The notes: generated by a model not told the origin, from the letters alone. A stretch of DNA of 64,000 nt from Phallus indusiatus (GCA_027605045.1 JAQFWX010000005.1:372001-436000), one strand, 5' to 3'. Numbered from the stretch's first letter, positions 34,472 through 46,527 are shown. Numbers and translations are program-made.

Positions 34472-36081
34472 TCGTTCACATCATGTCCGTCCTCCCCTTC
34501 CTCTGCGCTTTGTCTTGCGTATCCGTATCTGTCCAAAGTGGCCTGTGTGAAAGATTGGTTTCTTGACTTCCCCTTTGGGTCACTTCTTTGGTCGGGTTCT
34601 TCATCGCCGTCTTCGTCTTCGATTTCCATTTCATCGTCATCTTCAAACACCTCAGCTTGGGCTTCATGTGCTGACTTTCGTCCTCTGCCTCCATCAGTCC
34701 ATGGGCTGTTTTCTCTTACTGCGTATACCGGGTCTATTTCCATTGTCCACTCTTCTTCTGTCCGGTAGTACTTGTATTGGATCTCTCCGTTGTTTCGGAT
34801 CAGCTTCTCCATCTCTCTTCTGTATACTGGGCAGTCCTGGTCCCATGCTGTGTGTCCCTCTGCTTTACAGCTCCCGCATTTGTATTCGTCTTTTCTTTTT
34901 GCCGGGCATTGGTTTCCTTCGTGTGTTGCTGCACATGTCGGGCATCTTGCTTGTTCGTTTCTATTAGGGCAGTTAGTAGCCGCATGACCATACCTTTGAC
35001 AGTGGTAGCATCTCATTGGTCCGTTAATGACCTTGTGCCCATTGAGTCTTTTTCCCTGTATTACCAGGCCTTGCTTTATCGCCTTGTTCGCTGCCTGGGG
35101 GGTCGAAAATCTTGCCACCAGTGTTGCTACTTGTTGACCCTCTCTTCTTTTCTGGACCGGTTTCACCCATGCCGTTCCTGCTAGATGTCCTTCCTCTACC
35201 CCCGAATTCTCCTCTATCCATCTTCTCTCCCCCTCACTATCCACTTCGTGAGTTACAGGCACAAATGACAATCTCACCGTGTAATTTCTGTCTTTTATTT
35301 TTGCTGATGGGCTGAAGGCCTTGCAGAAATCTTCTTTCTTCTTTTTTATTGCGTCTGCTGCTCTAACTGTGTTGGTTTCCAGCAGGAGACCGCCGTTTCG
35401 CAGTTTTCTTGCACTTATGAATTTGTGCTCTTCAAGTTGCCCACTTTTCTCGATTTTTGCCGTCTTCATTGCTTCATTGGCTTTTGCTACCAGCTGGCTC
35501 TCTGTCAGTATTTGAGTGGTGATTGCTGACGCACCTTCATCCTGGTCTAGGAGTATTTGTCTTCTTTTAATTTCTGCACTCGTTGTTTGCCTCGCGTCTT
35601 TTTCTTTTCTCGTCGCATCGGCGTATGTTGGTTGTCTGACTGGAGGGCCGGTTTGCTTCATTTTTTCTTGTATTGCCTTGAGATCTTTCCTCATTTCGTT
35701 CAGGTCTGCTGTTATAGGGGTCAGTGTCTCTTTTATCACCTCTTCTGCATGTCCGTTTTGGGATGTTTGGTTTAACTCCCTCATCAGAATAGCGACTGCT
35801 CTTGCGCCTTCTTGAACTAGCCTGAGGTCCGAGGTTGCTGAAAAAAGCATTAGTGCGTAGCTTAAGTTTTCCATGTTTACCTCCATTGTTTCCTCGAAAT
35901 ACAACTGGTGTGTTAGATACTTCAATGCATCGTTGCTGTCTTTCATGTTTTCTTGCATTTCTTTGAGAGTATCCCACTCCGGTGTGATGAATTTTTCGAG
36001 CTCTTTTCCTATATTTCTTATTTTGCGCGTTCGCTTAGACGCGTTTGCCACGTCATCCTGCTCTGCCTGTGATGTTGGCAT
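34468..36081 (-). CDS. LINE ORF1: gag-like RNA-binding protein
   Basis: 537 residues. The N-terminal half is rich in charged helices and probably coiled coil. Then three zinc-knuckle-type motifs lie in tandem from about residue 358: CYHCQRYGHAATNC, CPTCAATHEGNQC and CGSCKAEGHTAWDQDC. The last two depart from standard CCHC spacing. The C-terminus is acidic (DDDEMEIEDEDGDEE). Such proteins package LINE RNA into a ribonucleoprotein. The stop TGA shares bases with the ORF2 ATG. Confidence 0.92.
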   Translation of the reverse strand: MPTSQAEQDDVANASKRTRKIRNIGKELEKFITPEWDTLKEMQENMKDSNDALKYLTHQLYFEETMEVNMENLSYALMLFSATSDLRLVQEGARAVAILMRELNQTSQNGHAEEVIKETLTPITADLNEMRKDLKAIQEKMKQTGPPVRQPTYADATRKEKDARQTTSAEIKRRQILLDQDEGASAITTQILTESQLVAKANEAMKTAKIEKSGQLEEHKFISARKLRNGGLLLETNTVRAADAIKKKKEDFCKAFSPSAKIKDRNYTVRLSFVPVTHEVDSEGERRWIEENSGVEEGHLAGTAWVKPVQKRREGQQVATLVARFSTPQAANKAIKQGLVIQGKRLNGHKVINGPMRCYHCQRYGHAATNCPNRNEQARCPTCAATHEGNQCPAKRKDEYKCGSCKAEGHTAWDQDCPVYRREMEKLIRNNGEIQYKYYRTEEEWTMEIDPVYAVRENSPWTDGGRGRKSAHEAQAEVFEDDDEMEIEDEDGDEEPDQRSDPKGKSRNQSFTQATLDRYGYARQSAEEGEDGHDVNE

Positions 36082-36250
36082 CTCACTTATCGGAGCAGAT
36101 GTTGCTTTGCGCTTTTTATTTGGGGCTAGCTGTGGCCTGGATTGGCCTACCTGTGCTATTTTTAGAGGAATTTTGGCTTTTGGTAAAAAAGAAGCTGGTT
36201 TTGCGTAGTGTGAGTTATGGGTGATGGTGGTCAGAGCGTGAGAGAGTCAC

Positions 36251-36263
36251 CCATTTGTTTTGT
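36251..36263. repeat. Target-site duplication, LINE 5' side
   Basis: Second copy of CCATTTGTTTTGT, identical over 13 bases to 30285-30297. Confidence 0.92.
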
Positions 36264-37279
36264 AATGGACTAGATTAGATAGGACGCTCTTGGAGAGGGA
36301 AAATGACGGTTTGAACATGTAGTAGTAAAGGTCTAATGAAACAGAACGTAGCATCTGCAAGGAGGAGTCAGGTAAAGGAGGTAAGGGAAGGTCGGCAGTC
36401 GACATCAGGCTTTCAAGATTTGGCTGTCTCTGAAAAAAATCGGCCATAATCGTTTCTCTTTCCATCACGGGTAAATGATTAAGGAGAGGACTGCCACTGA
36501 GAGATAGACGTCGGAGCTTTTTCCAACTTCCGTGTTTGAAAATTGAGAGGCCCCTGGAGAGTGTCATTGATAGAGACAAATCTTCGAGATTAGGACATCT
36601 TTGAATGAGCATCTCCTGGGCTGATTCACACGGTTCATGCAGAATGACTCTGACAAGAGAGCACAGTTGCCAAATCTAAGGTCAAACAGAAATATGAAAA
36701 GAAAATTCAAACGCAAGAAGTAAAAAAGAAAACACAAACTGGAAGGAGGTTTGCATCTTCACTAAATCCGAACTGATACAGTGTCAGGGCGTGTAAACGA
36801 ATGGGCGCGTTCAACAAAGCATGAGAAATGTCGGACACATCAGAAAACTTGTCGGCGTTCGTAAATCTCCACGTGAATATGCTCATAGAAGACATGTAGG
36901 AGAGCGCCTTGACCAACGCTGACACAGCGGCAGGTGATGGAATATACGGAGAATAGTCTGGAGGCGATTGTGACAAGGCAGGAGGAAGCCTAAGCTTGGT
37001 GTCATATCTTCCGATAACGATATCCAGACGACGAACGGCTTGCGCACAAAGAGGATGTGCAGATAGATATTCCCATACATACTTTCTGCGTACGTCACAG
37101 CGGATGTGGCAGAACGGGAGATGATGAGGTAATATTATTAAACTGAGAGTTCGAGAGACAAGTGCTAAGGAAAGTAAGTCGCGTCTTGAATCGATGCCAC
37201 ATACTACCTGCTGCCATAACTCGACGGGAAGTGACTTGGGGAGCATTGGTCGGAGAAGCGGATTGGCCGCAGTTATCAA

Positions 37280-37586
37280 ATCTTCGTTACGTAACTAAAG
37301 TTACCAAACCAGACCATGTGCTGAAAGTTTCCACTCAATCTTACAATACGGACATATTTTGAAAATTTCCTAATCTATATTGGTTGGGCATGAAAATTAA
37401 CTATACATTCGAATCTCACTCGCTTCATTCCCCGAATTTCAGCCCACTTCGGGTCTCGAGTCCGGGGATCGTTAGCCGTTGAGTGTTTTTGCACTTATTT
37501 AACGCATTCAACTCTTCAGAGGCCAGCTGCCAGAGAAACGCTCCGAGATAAACAGCTCAAAGCCCCCTTGAAGAAAATCTATCGAA
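37280..37586. promoter_or_regulatory. Shared divergent promoter region
   Basis: About 307 bases between the start codons of the F-box gene (minus) and the SDR gene (plus). No clear TATA or repeat. Confidence 0.4.
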
Positions 37587-38686
37587 ATGGTCAACCTCTC
37601 GAATAAAAGAATACTTATTTTCGGCGGTAGCTCCGGTATGGGGTTTGCTGTTGCAGAAGAATGCCTCAGAGAGAAAGCCGAACTGGTCGTTATCTCCTCT
37701 TCAAATCCAGATAAAGTAAATCAGGCCGTTGCAAGACTTACAGAGTCCAATCTGGGTCCAGGAAAGGCTATAGGACGTCCTGCGGATGCCAAAGATGAAG
37801 CCGCTATTATCGCCTTGCTCAATGAGGTCGGTGAGATGGATCATATCGCATGGACCAGCGGAGACAAAGTGGGGGCTTTCTTCCCGAACTTTGAGCTAAA
37901 GGACGCCAAATGTGAAAATAGAATTCCTGCGAATATATATTTGTGTATTTGAAGTGACCTTTCGTTTTGCAGCCTTTTTTGACGTACGTTTTTGGGGACC
38001 TGTTATTGTCGCAAAGAATGCCAAGTTCAGGACAGGTGGATCACTTGTTCTCACCAGCGGTAAGTTATTAAACTAAAAAGATCGTCTTCTCAAAAATGAC
38101 CTATTTTTCTTCTTCTTTCCAGCCAGTACAGTTATTAAACCTGTACAGTCAATGTCGCTGTCCACCTGTACAGCCGGCGCCGTGGAAACGCTGTGTCGAG
38201 GCTTAGCCGTCGATCTTGCTCCAATTCGGGTTAACACCGTTCGAGCGGGTGTGGTGAGCTTGAAACTCTGCTGTTTCGGTTGACATCGATTATCTGACCC
38301 ACCGTTTCTTTCAATAGATCGATACGGAGGTAAGTCATTCATTTTTCTGCTTCGAGTAGTATGTGGTTAAAGCATTCATTCCCACAGCTATGGCAAGAAA
38401 GCAGACCTGAGGTTAAGGAATATACGTTCAATTTAGTAAAGAACACTTCTCCTGTCAAACATGTTGGAAAACCTGAAGAGGTGAGCTACATCTAGATACA
38501 ACGTCTCTCTCAGTTAATTCATAACAAATAATACCTACAGGTAGCCGAGGCCTTCATTTTCCTTATGAAGTAGGCCCCAAGATCGCTAAAATAACACTGA
38601 GAACAAAATTTACGAGACATTTTTACAGATGCTCCTTCATCACTGGTCAAACCATTACCGTAGATGGTGGATACACCATTGTCTGA
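37587..38686 (+). CDS. Short-chain dehydrogenase/reductase without canonical Tyr-Lys
   Basis: Rossmann-fold SDR. The cofactor motif is GGSSGMG near residue 14 (RILIFGGSSGMGFAVAEE), followed by a family-like LAPIRVNTVRAGV and the C-terminal FITGQTITVDGGYTIV. Six short exons ending at the TGA 38684-38686. The position of the usual Tyr-x-x-x-Lys reads SLSTCTAGAVETL, so neither Tyr nor Lys is present; Ser in LVLTSAS is kept. Either a different catalytic mechanism or a non-catalytic role is possible. A subset of fungal SDRs shows the same replacement, which argues against simple decay. Substrate unknown. Confidence 0.82.
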
Positions 38687-38852
38687 TAAGGATCAAGCCA
38701 GCAAACGCGCGTTTCTCGAGAATATAATCAGTGATATATTGTAAAACAACCCACTAAGGTAGATTGTACATAGGTTTTAAATAGTATCACAATCGACTCG
38801 TGTGCATCATAATAATTGAAGAGAAAAATAAAATAAAAGGAGGCCCCACCTA

Positions 38853-40281
38853 TTAGACGTTGTCTGAGAATGGGTCGCTGGCATTTGGCTTTTCCTTGAA
38901 ATCTCCAAAGTCATCCTTGGAAGTTCCGTATCCGGGAAGTTTATTGCCTTCGTAAGGGGGGATATTCGATGAGGCATTGCTTTCGAAGCCTGGAGGAGGG
39001 CCTGGGGGAGGGGCAAATGTTGGATACGGGATTTGACCTCCGCCATATCCATGGGGTTCATAATCATCTTGGTCGCCGTAATGGTCGTACCTGAGATTAT
39101 CAAGGCGGACTTGATCTGACCGGACCTGCGCACGTGAGGAGCTTGGATCTAGCACTTGCCGATAGTGGGAATAAGCTATGCTGGCAAACAGAAGTGCAAG
39201 AACTGTGGCAAGTAACAACCACACAATAACAGCGAATGAATCGTGATTGAAGAGATCGTTACAAACTACAGAAAGAAGGTTAGTGTGACTCAGCATGGCA
39301 TTTACAATAGCAATGGAATTTTACATTGGGGGGCATCTTGTGTCGTAACCCTGAATCTACCCCAGAATCCGAAACTCTGCGTGAAAATTGAAAGTAGCCC
39401 AAGGTTAAGAGTCGAGAGATACTCACTGAGCCCTTTGTCTTGCCTGTGGCTACGTTAATGCATTCGTTTATCAATGTGCTCTAAGAAAGTTTATGTAAAT
39501 CAATGTCTAAAATCTAAACAGGACCAATCGGATGGATGAAATTACCTTGAACGCAAAATGGACAATGGTCCGCAAAAGCTCGGCACCAGCCACTAAGAAT
39601 ATCACTACTACCGATAATCCCACGAAGATTTTGGCAATAGCAAGGCGACGCTGATATCAAAGTCAATCAATACGCTTCACAAAAAAAAAGCCAAGCCACC
39701 GGAAGACGCACAGATAATGCTCCGTAGAAACCTATCGCCTTGAAAGAGAGATGTCGGGTAAGATATAATACAGATACATCGCAGAACTGTCAGTACATAC
39801 CTCGATGACTGCAACGCCGGCATATACAGCCCCAATGATTATATCGAAAATAATAAGCTTGTTGGCTGAAAGTAGCGTTACTAAGACCAAAGGAAGATGA
39901 GAAGGTTTAGGGTTCACCATTGTTGCTTCTATCGGAACCTATGTCCTGGAAGGCACCAATCTATCCCGATGCGAAACATATGAGCTGAAGAAATACAAAT
40001 GATACTTGGGCAAAGCCGAAGGTACGTACAGACCTGTCAAAGAGAGGTGAGATGGCAACTACATGACATTCACGCCCTACTCACCAAACAAGAGACCATA
40101 TTACTGCCAAGATAGTGTAGCCCATAACAATCGGGCGAAGATTCGCTCGTCCAAACATCCGAGTTGCGATTGCATATGGGGGTGGACGACCTTCAATGGT
40201 GGCGGAGAAGTCATTACATTGGTAATGATAGCTGAATGGTGTTCTGTACTTACCCGAAGGTGGAGGTGGTCGTGAAGACAT
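38853..40281 (-). CDS. Predicted four-pass membrane protein
   Basis: Unrecognised membrane protein in many small exons. Starts MSSRPPPPSGRPPPYAIATR after splicing at 40281. Hydrophobic segments are seen in IVMGYTILAVIWSLVW, FVFLQLICFA, KLIIFDIIIGAVYAGVAVIE, KIFVGLSVVVIFLVAGAELL and FAVIVWLLLATVLALLFASI, so four or five spans. The cytosolic-looking C-terminus is long, charged and Pro/Gly-rich (FAPPPGPPPGFES) and ends ASDPFSDNV. No family motif known to me. Exon joins in the 39,300-40,080 part are approximate. Confidence 0.65.
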
Positions 40282-40703
40282 TGAATATGGATTGTCGTAA
40301 GGTAAAAAGTGCTGAGGAAGAATACAACAGGAGAAAAATAAGTAGAAAAGTTGTGGATGGGTTGAAGAGGGAGAGAGAGAGAAAATGCTGCAAAGGGGCG
40401 CGGACAAAAGACTGCCACGCACAGGGCGGACCACAGCTCACGTAAGCACGAGACAACTCCTCGGACCCCAAACAATGTCGGGACTAATAAGCGATGCTGA
40501 ATCGGTGATAATTTGGGCCGTTCTTTCCATTATTGGATCAAAGAAGGGTAAAAAAATGTTTCAATTAAAGTAACAGCCACAAAATACAGTTTTCTACTCA
40601 TAATGATATGCCACTACTGAAGAAAAACGAAATAATTTTGAAATGTAGTAACAAATATGCAAAGTGCGGGAGAGAAAGGCTATAATAACACGCCGACATC
40701 GGA
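40282..40703. other. Intergenic, no supported gene
   Basis: Upstream of the membrane-protein gene and downstream of the CFEM gene; purine-rich near 40,370. Nothing to annotate. Confidence 0.4.
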
Positions 40704-41367
40704 TCAGAGAGTCATGGCGATGCCAGCTACAGTAAGGAGCAACCCAGCAGCTGCGCGGACATTGAGAGAGGTAGCCCCGCTGGTTTGGGTGGGAGACCTG
40801 TTCCGGTGTCAAACGTTTTCACCAAGAAAAAAGGGAACGAGATACGTACGGGGAGGGAGAGGACCCGGAGGGGGAAGTTGCAGAAGGAGTAGGGGAGTTT
40901 GTAGTAGTAGCAGGGGTGGAACCGGAGCCTGAGGCATCAGCTCCAGCAGTTCCCTGGGGTAACAGGCTGGTATCCGTAGTCAAATCAACGCCCTATAGGT
41001 GAAGTAAATTGGCCATTCGAAGAATATAAAGCCCTCGCTAACACTCACAAATTCTTTGCAGAGAGCAATTGCAAATTGTTCAGCCGCTTGAAAGTCGGAC
41101 GTAGATGTGCAACTTTTTTTGACACAAGCCAACTCGGCTTCGAGGAAAGTTTCATCATGACACAGGCAGGTGTTGTTAGTACCGCAAGAACCTATTATTC
41201 GATGCTCAACTACCCATTCAGCATCAAACAAAAAAAAACATACCAGGCGAGGTGGTTGCTAGGCAAGTGAGGGCACAGTTGGGGGCACCCTGTTGGCGGG
41301 GGACGAGTGAAAAGCTACTGACGCCTGAGAACAACAAAACCAAGACGGAGAAGAAGATGAATTGCAT
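40704..41367 (-). CDS. CFEM-domain protein with GPI-type tail 2
   Basis: Exons 41367-41244, 41191-41049, 40992-40850 and 40797-40704 give 167 residues. Signal peptide MQFIFFSVLVLLFSGVSS, a dibasic-like VPRQQ site, then CFEM cysteines: C-ALT-C, GS-C-GTNNT-C-L-C, LA-C-VKKS-C, and the last in ALCKEF. A Ser/Thr/Pro stalk (ASGSGSTPATTTNSPTPS) leads to a hydrophobic tail (AAAGLLLTVAGIAMTL) typical of GPI anchoring. Same architecture as the protein at 24515-25107 but low identity outside the cysteines, so it is not a recent duplicate. Confidence 0.85.
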
Positions 41368-41928
41368 GATGAAGAACAGGCAGAGAGCGACGTTGGAAAA
41401 CGAACGAAGGGCTGAGGGTGTGTATGGAGCTAGAGCTGGTAGAAGACTAAAAGAAGTCTGGAGAGGGGCGGGGACAGGAAATAACCAGCTACTTTATATA
41501 TTCGTTCCAAGGGTCCAATATCGCTTCGAAGGAATATTGTTCCAGATAAGACGGCGACTGGTCATCGTTAGCCTTCGATAGCCCGTGTAATTCACACAAA
41601 AGGAACCCATTGTTCTAGAAGGGATCATTATTCCTTGATTATCCTCGAGTGCTTATGCATCACTAGCTCGAGGAAAACGAAAAACCGCTTCCATCTTTTG
41701 TTGCATGTGTGGACTCGAACTACACGCGGTAAACAATGTAATTCCAGACCGAACAATGGGAAAAGGCACCAGCGGAAGTAGCCGAGCTTTTCTCCCTGCG
41801 AACTTCACACGCCTTTCAATATAGACGCCCAACAACTGAGAACCGGCTGTTTCCGGCAACTGTACAGTCTCTCACGTCAGCATTTTCACTTCACCTTCCC
41901 TCAACACCTCAGCAATCCGGCCGCTCAA
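41368..41928. promoter_or_regulatory. Divergent promoter region, CFEM 2 / RPL31
   Basis: A TATATAAAG box for the CFEM gene on the minus strand lies at about 41,492-41,500, some 125 bases before its ATG. The RPL31 side has a pyrimidine-rich leader (TTCACTTCACCTTCCC) just before the start, as expected for ribosomal-protein genes. Confidence 0.5.
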
Positions 41929-42593
41929 ATGGTAAGTATCGTCAATGTCATGAAACGATCTTGAGCATTGAGAATGTAATGATAGGCACCCACCGACCGC
42001 AAGACCAAGAAGGTAATGTTCTCATGTCATACATTTGCCCTGCGAACTGACAGGACTTCTTGTTCAGACAAAAACTCGTTCGGCCCTTCAAGACGTCGTA
42101 ACACGGGAATACACCATTCATCTCCACAAGCACGTTCACGGTCGCTCATTCAAAAAACGTTCGCCTCATGCCATCAAGGCTATCACTCAGTTTGCTACAA
42201 GGATGATGGGAACAAAGGACGTCCGTGTAGACCCCAAATTGAACGAAGTGAGGACTATCCATGCTTTCATCACTTTTTAGACACTTACGGACCGCATTTA
42301 TTTCTTATAGGCTGTCTGGGCTAGAGGCGTTAAGAGCCCACCGCACCGAGTTCGTGTCAGATTGGAACGTGAGTAGGGTTTCGCCCTGATATATTTTCTC
42401 CATTTTTTCCTCTCTCAACCGTATCACCTAGGCCGGAGAAACGATGAGGAAGATGCGAAGGAAAAATTATATACATATGCTACCTATGTTGCCGTCTCAG
42501 ACTTCAAGGCAAGTCTAGTCCCCTTTAACTGTTCTCAAATGTGCTTATCTGTTTTCTTAGGGTTTGCAAACTGTTGTCGTCGATGCTGAATAA
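41929..42593 (+). CDS. RPL31: 60S ribosomal protein L31 (eL31)
   Basis: Component of the large ribosomal subunit near the exit tunnel. Exons 41929-41931, 41986-42012, 42068-42247, 42311-42368, 42432-42508 and 42561-42593 total 378 bases (125 aa), the family length. Motifs: [72 protein letters not shown]. The first coding exon is the ATG alone. The last intron starts with GC (AAG then gcaagt), which is the only reading that keeps the conserved FKGLQT. Confidence 0.95.
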
Positions 42594-43411
42594 ATACACT
42601 GCTTACTATTATAGCATATGATTCAGACGTATGATATGCTTCTTATTACAAGTATGTTTTTACGGATACTGTACCCCCAAAAAACTGCATCAGTTCAATC
42701 ACCCAAAGCATCCCGATATTGGCACCCTGGTAAAATATGTTAAGAGCTAGTTCATAGTGGTTCCTGATTAGAATCATGCGTAATGATTCCGCTATTTTGA
42801 ACAAAGGCTGAATCTGCAAATTTTATTTTCAATCTCCCTTTGTCTGTCCGAGATAACCTTGCCAAGGCTGACAGCTTGATGATAAAGATTGCCCATCAAC
42901 GAAGGCGACTCCGTTCTGATGGGACAAAGGGCTCGGACATTGATGTCAGAAGTAGTTTTCGCGCAATGATATATATACCCTGCCCGGATGAGTGACGCTG
43001 GCTGGTGGGATCATTAACACCGGTGCTATAGTATTAGTACTATGTAATACCAACTCGTGTCCTAATATTTGATGATTGGTGATGCATAATCGTGCTATTC
43101 AATAATTCCTACCTTAAGCGGTATTTATATCCTTATGAAGCCATCCCTTTGAAGACCATATCCTCAATATGAGATTGGTCATCAGCATGATTCATTTCGA
43201 TTCGACGACTTCTGCTATCACGCACTGACAGCAATAAATCAACTATTTTTGGTAGCGAATGACATTCTCAGAATACGGTTTATTGACGTAGTATTTAGAC
43301 ATAAGCATGAGCAAGCGGACATTTAAGTTTAGATGTTTACCAAATAAGCTGGCCGCTAAGAAGAGTTCAGTTCGAATGTTTATGATCTTTGAAAGCTGTA
43401 GATATTAATTC
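42594..43411. other. Convergent intergenic region
   Basis: 3' flanks of RPL31 and an SDR gene. AT-rich, with a TATATATA run near 42,970. No gene or RNA recognised. Confidence 0.45.
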
Positions 43412-44881
<1,470 letters not shown>

Positions 44882-45240
44882 GATTATTGAGGCAAACCAC
44901 AAAACCGATTCAAGAGCATAGTCGGAAGATCTATTCTGTCCCAGTCTGTATGACGTCAACGCCAGACCACGATTGAACTTAAGAGAAGTTGTCTGCTATC
45001 CCGATTCCCGACCGCATCCTCAAATCTCGATTCTTTTGCGTTCCATTAATTGTGGCAATTTTTTTCGATACGTTAGCTTCTGATACAGTCAGCTAGTGCA
45101 CACCTTTTAATCGACTTCAAGCAAGCTTTTGAGTAATTTTGACTCCGCTCTTGCTCCGCTCATAAAAAGGGGACCGGTCGGCCACCGACGCTTGCCGGTC
45201 ACACGATCACATCTGACGCTTTCTGGCTTGATCTAATTTG
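44882..45240. promoter_or_regulatory. Divergent upstream region
   Basis: Between the SDR gene and the broken HNH gene. A CATAAAAAG TATA-like site at about 45,160 precedes the HNH reading frame by some 75 bases. Confidence 0.35.
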
Positions 45241-46527
45241 ATGGCGGCATCAGCCCTAGAGGATATAACTTTGCGAAATGTACATTTGTATAGCAGCAAC
45301 GACGGTAGCGAGATAGCTGGTATGAAGTCACCGAAAACAAGCGCAAAGTTTATATGGATGACTTAACTCTCTCAGGTTTTTATCAGCATGGCGGCGTCCC
45401 AGATCTCAGTAGCCACATTTACATCATGGTTAAGAGAAATTTGCATTTGCTCCGTAAAACTGTACTTATCCGTGTGATGCGAATAATGTTTGTGTGGTGA
45501 CAGGCGTGTTGGGTTTTGCAGCGTCGGACTCTATACAGTACACTAGACATTACGTAATAGAATTGAGCTTTTCGTCTCTACCATCTTGTGCCCCATCTTG
45601 TGCCCCATCTTGTGCCCCATCTTGTGCCCCATCTTGTGTCCCATCTAGTGTCTCCCTCTCATTCTTCCAACAAGGCCAGCCTCTCGGTCTCATAAGCAAA
45701 GACGAGATGACACCCGGTCATTATGTTATTTGCTCTCCAGGTAGGTTGCCGCGAATGATTTATGTTCTATCCATGAATTTTTGTGCAGAGCGTACTCCCG
45801 TCACCATTCAACTGACACCCGAAACTCCTCGAGCCCGAGCATACTCCACTAATTACACCCATACATCTTGTGTAAGTTCTCACTTTAGTTTTTTTCCATT
45901 GACAGCTCTTTATGAAAATGAAGTCAACTGGGTTTAAAACGGGAAAGAGATAATCGTTGCTGTCTCACTGGACATCGGGTACCAGGTGGAAACTATACGG
46001 GTTACGAAGCTGCCCATATTTTCCCGCTTAGCGAAACTGATTTGGTAAGGTCATTGGTTATTTTTATGGAATACTAATATGCATGAATTCTGACGTTTTC
46101 TGGAAGTGGGAATCTAACAATCTCAAAAGATTCATCACAGACGATATTGTCGAACCAGGAAAGGAAATTAACTCAGTACAAAACGGCTTTCTCTGCTTCT
46201 CTACGGAACACAGTTATTTTGATAACTACTAAATTGGAATCATTCCAGATGTGATTTCTCCGTTTATCTTTTAAAAGAATGCTCCATTAAATTTTTATAG
46301 GAAAATTACCGCATATACGACTTATCGACCGCGATTCAGGCGCCAGCCCTCACGAAAATACATTTTATGGCAATCCTAGTGTCGACAATCGCTACCTACC
46401 TTCGGACGAACTCTTATGAGATCATTTTCGACAGTGTGTGCTGAAACATATGAAGGGAACCCTGGAACTGAAAGATCTAAAAAAGAATTATAACCAGGAT
46501 GATGATTTCGGTGTGTATGTTGAGTGA
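45241..46527 (+). pseudogene. Broken HNH-endonuclease domain gene
   Basis: The start MAASALEDITLRNVHLYSS is followed by the family-like GFYQHGGVPDLSSH, then a repeat-expanded region, and the HNH core: RDNRCCLTG, GGNYTGYEAAHIFPLSETDL, NGFLCFSTEHSYFDNY. The C-terminal DHFRQCVLKHMKGT, a hallmark of this fungal HNH family, follows. The frame is broken three times: a shift near 45,937 (stop TAA just before KRERDNRC in another frame), TAA at 46230-46232 after FDNY, and TGA at 46417-46419 where family members usually have Trp. I therefore call a pseudogene. Members of this family are numerous in basidiomycetes and their role is unclear. Confidence 0.68.
45581..45652 (+). repeat. 12-bp tandem repeat, six units
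   Basis: CCATCTTGTGCC repeated six times; four perfect units, then one with one change and one with two. In the open frame it codes for repeated PSCA. Confidence 0.9.

Larger units (their letters stand above)
30298..36250 (-). mobile_element. Full-length Tad1-like LINE, 5.95 kb
   Basis: Non-LTR retrotransposon bounded by a perfect 13-bp duplication. On the minus strand it has a 169-base 5' leader, a gag-like ORF1 (36081-34468), a pol ORF2 (34471-30500) and a 3' leader of about 200 bases ending in a (CA)n run rather than poly(A). Both ORFs are open and the domains look complete, so the copy may be young and possibly competent. ORF2 with an apurinic-type endonuclease, reverse transcriptase and RNase H, plus zinc knuckles in ORF1, fits the fungal Tad1 clade. 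The clade assignment is from domain order, not a tree. Confidence 0.92.
29741..37279 (-). pseudogene. F-box protein gene split by a LINE insertion
   Basis: The start MITAANPLLRPMLPKSLPVE at 37279 leads into an F-box (LPVELWQQVVCGIDSRRDLL, then SLALVSRTLS), the Skp1-binding module of SCF ubiquitin ligases. LRR-like repeats follow (CPNLEDLSLS, KKLRRLSLSG, MLRSVSLDL). Exons are 37279-36740, then 36675 to the insertion site at 36251. After the LINE the same frame resumes at 30284-30128 and 30061-29741. If the insert and one target copy are left out, the exons total 1,443 bases (480 aa) with no stop. As it stands, the frame ends at a TGA three codons into the LINE junction (36249-36247), leaving about 320 residues with F-box and half the repeats. 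Insertion is in sense orientation. Confidence 0.85.

Noticed and set aside
32118..35815. Many plus-strand frames of 60-240 codons inside the LINE
   Set aside because: Antisense shadows of ORF1 and ORF2 with Leu/Ser/Cys bias; no independent motif.
41690..41770. tRNA-like T-arm on the minus strand (GTTCGAGTCC)
   Set aside because: No A box or cloverleaf can be formed around it and one stem pair is mismatched.
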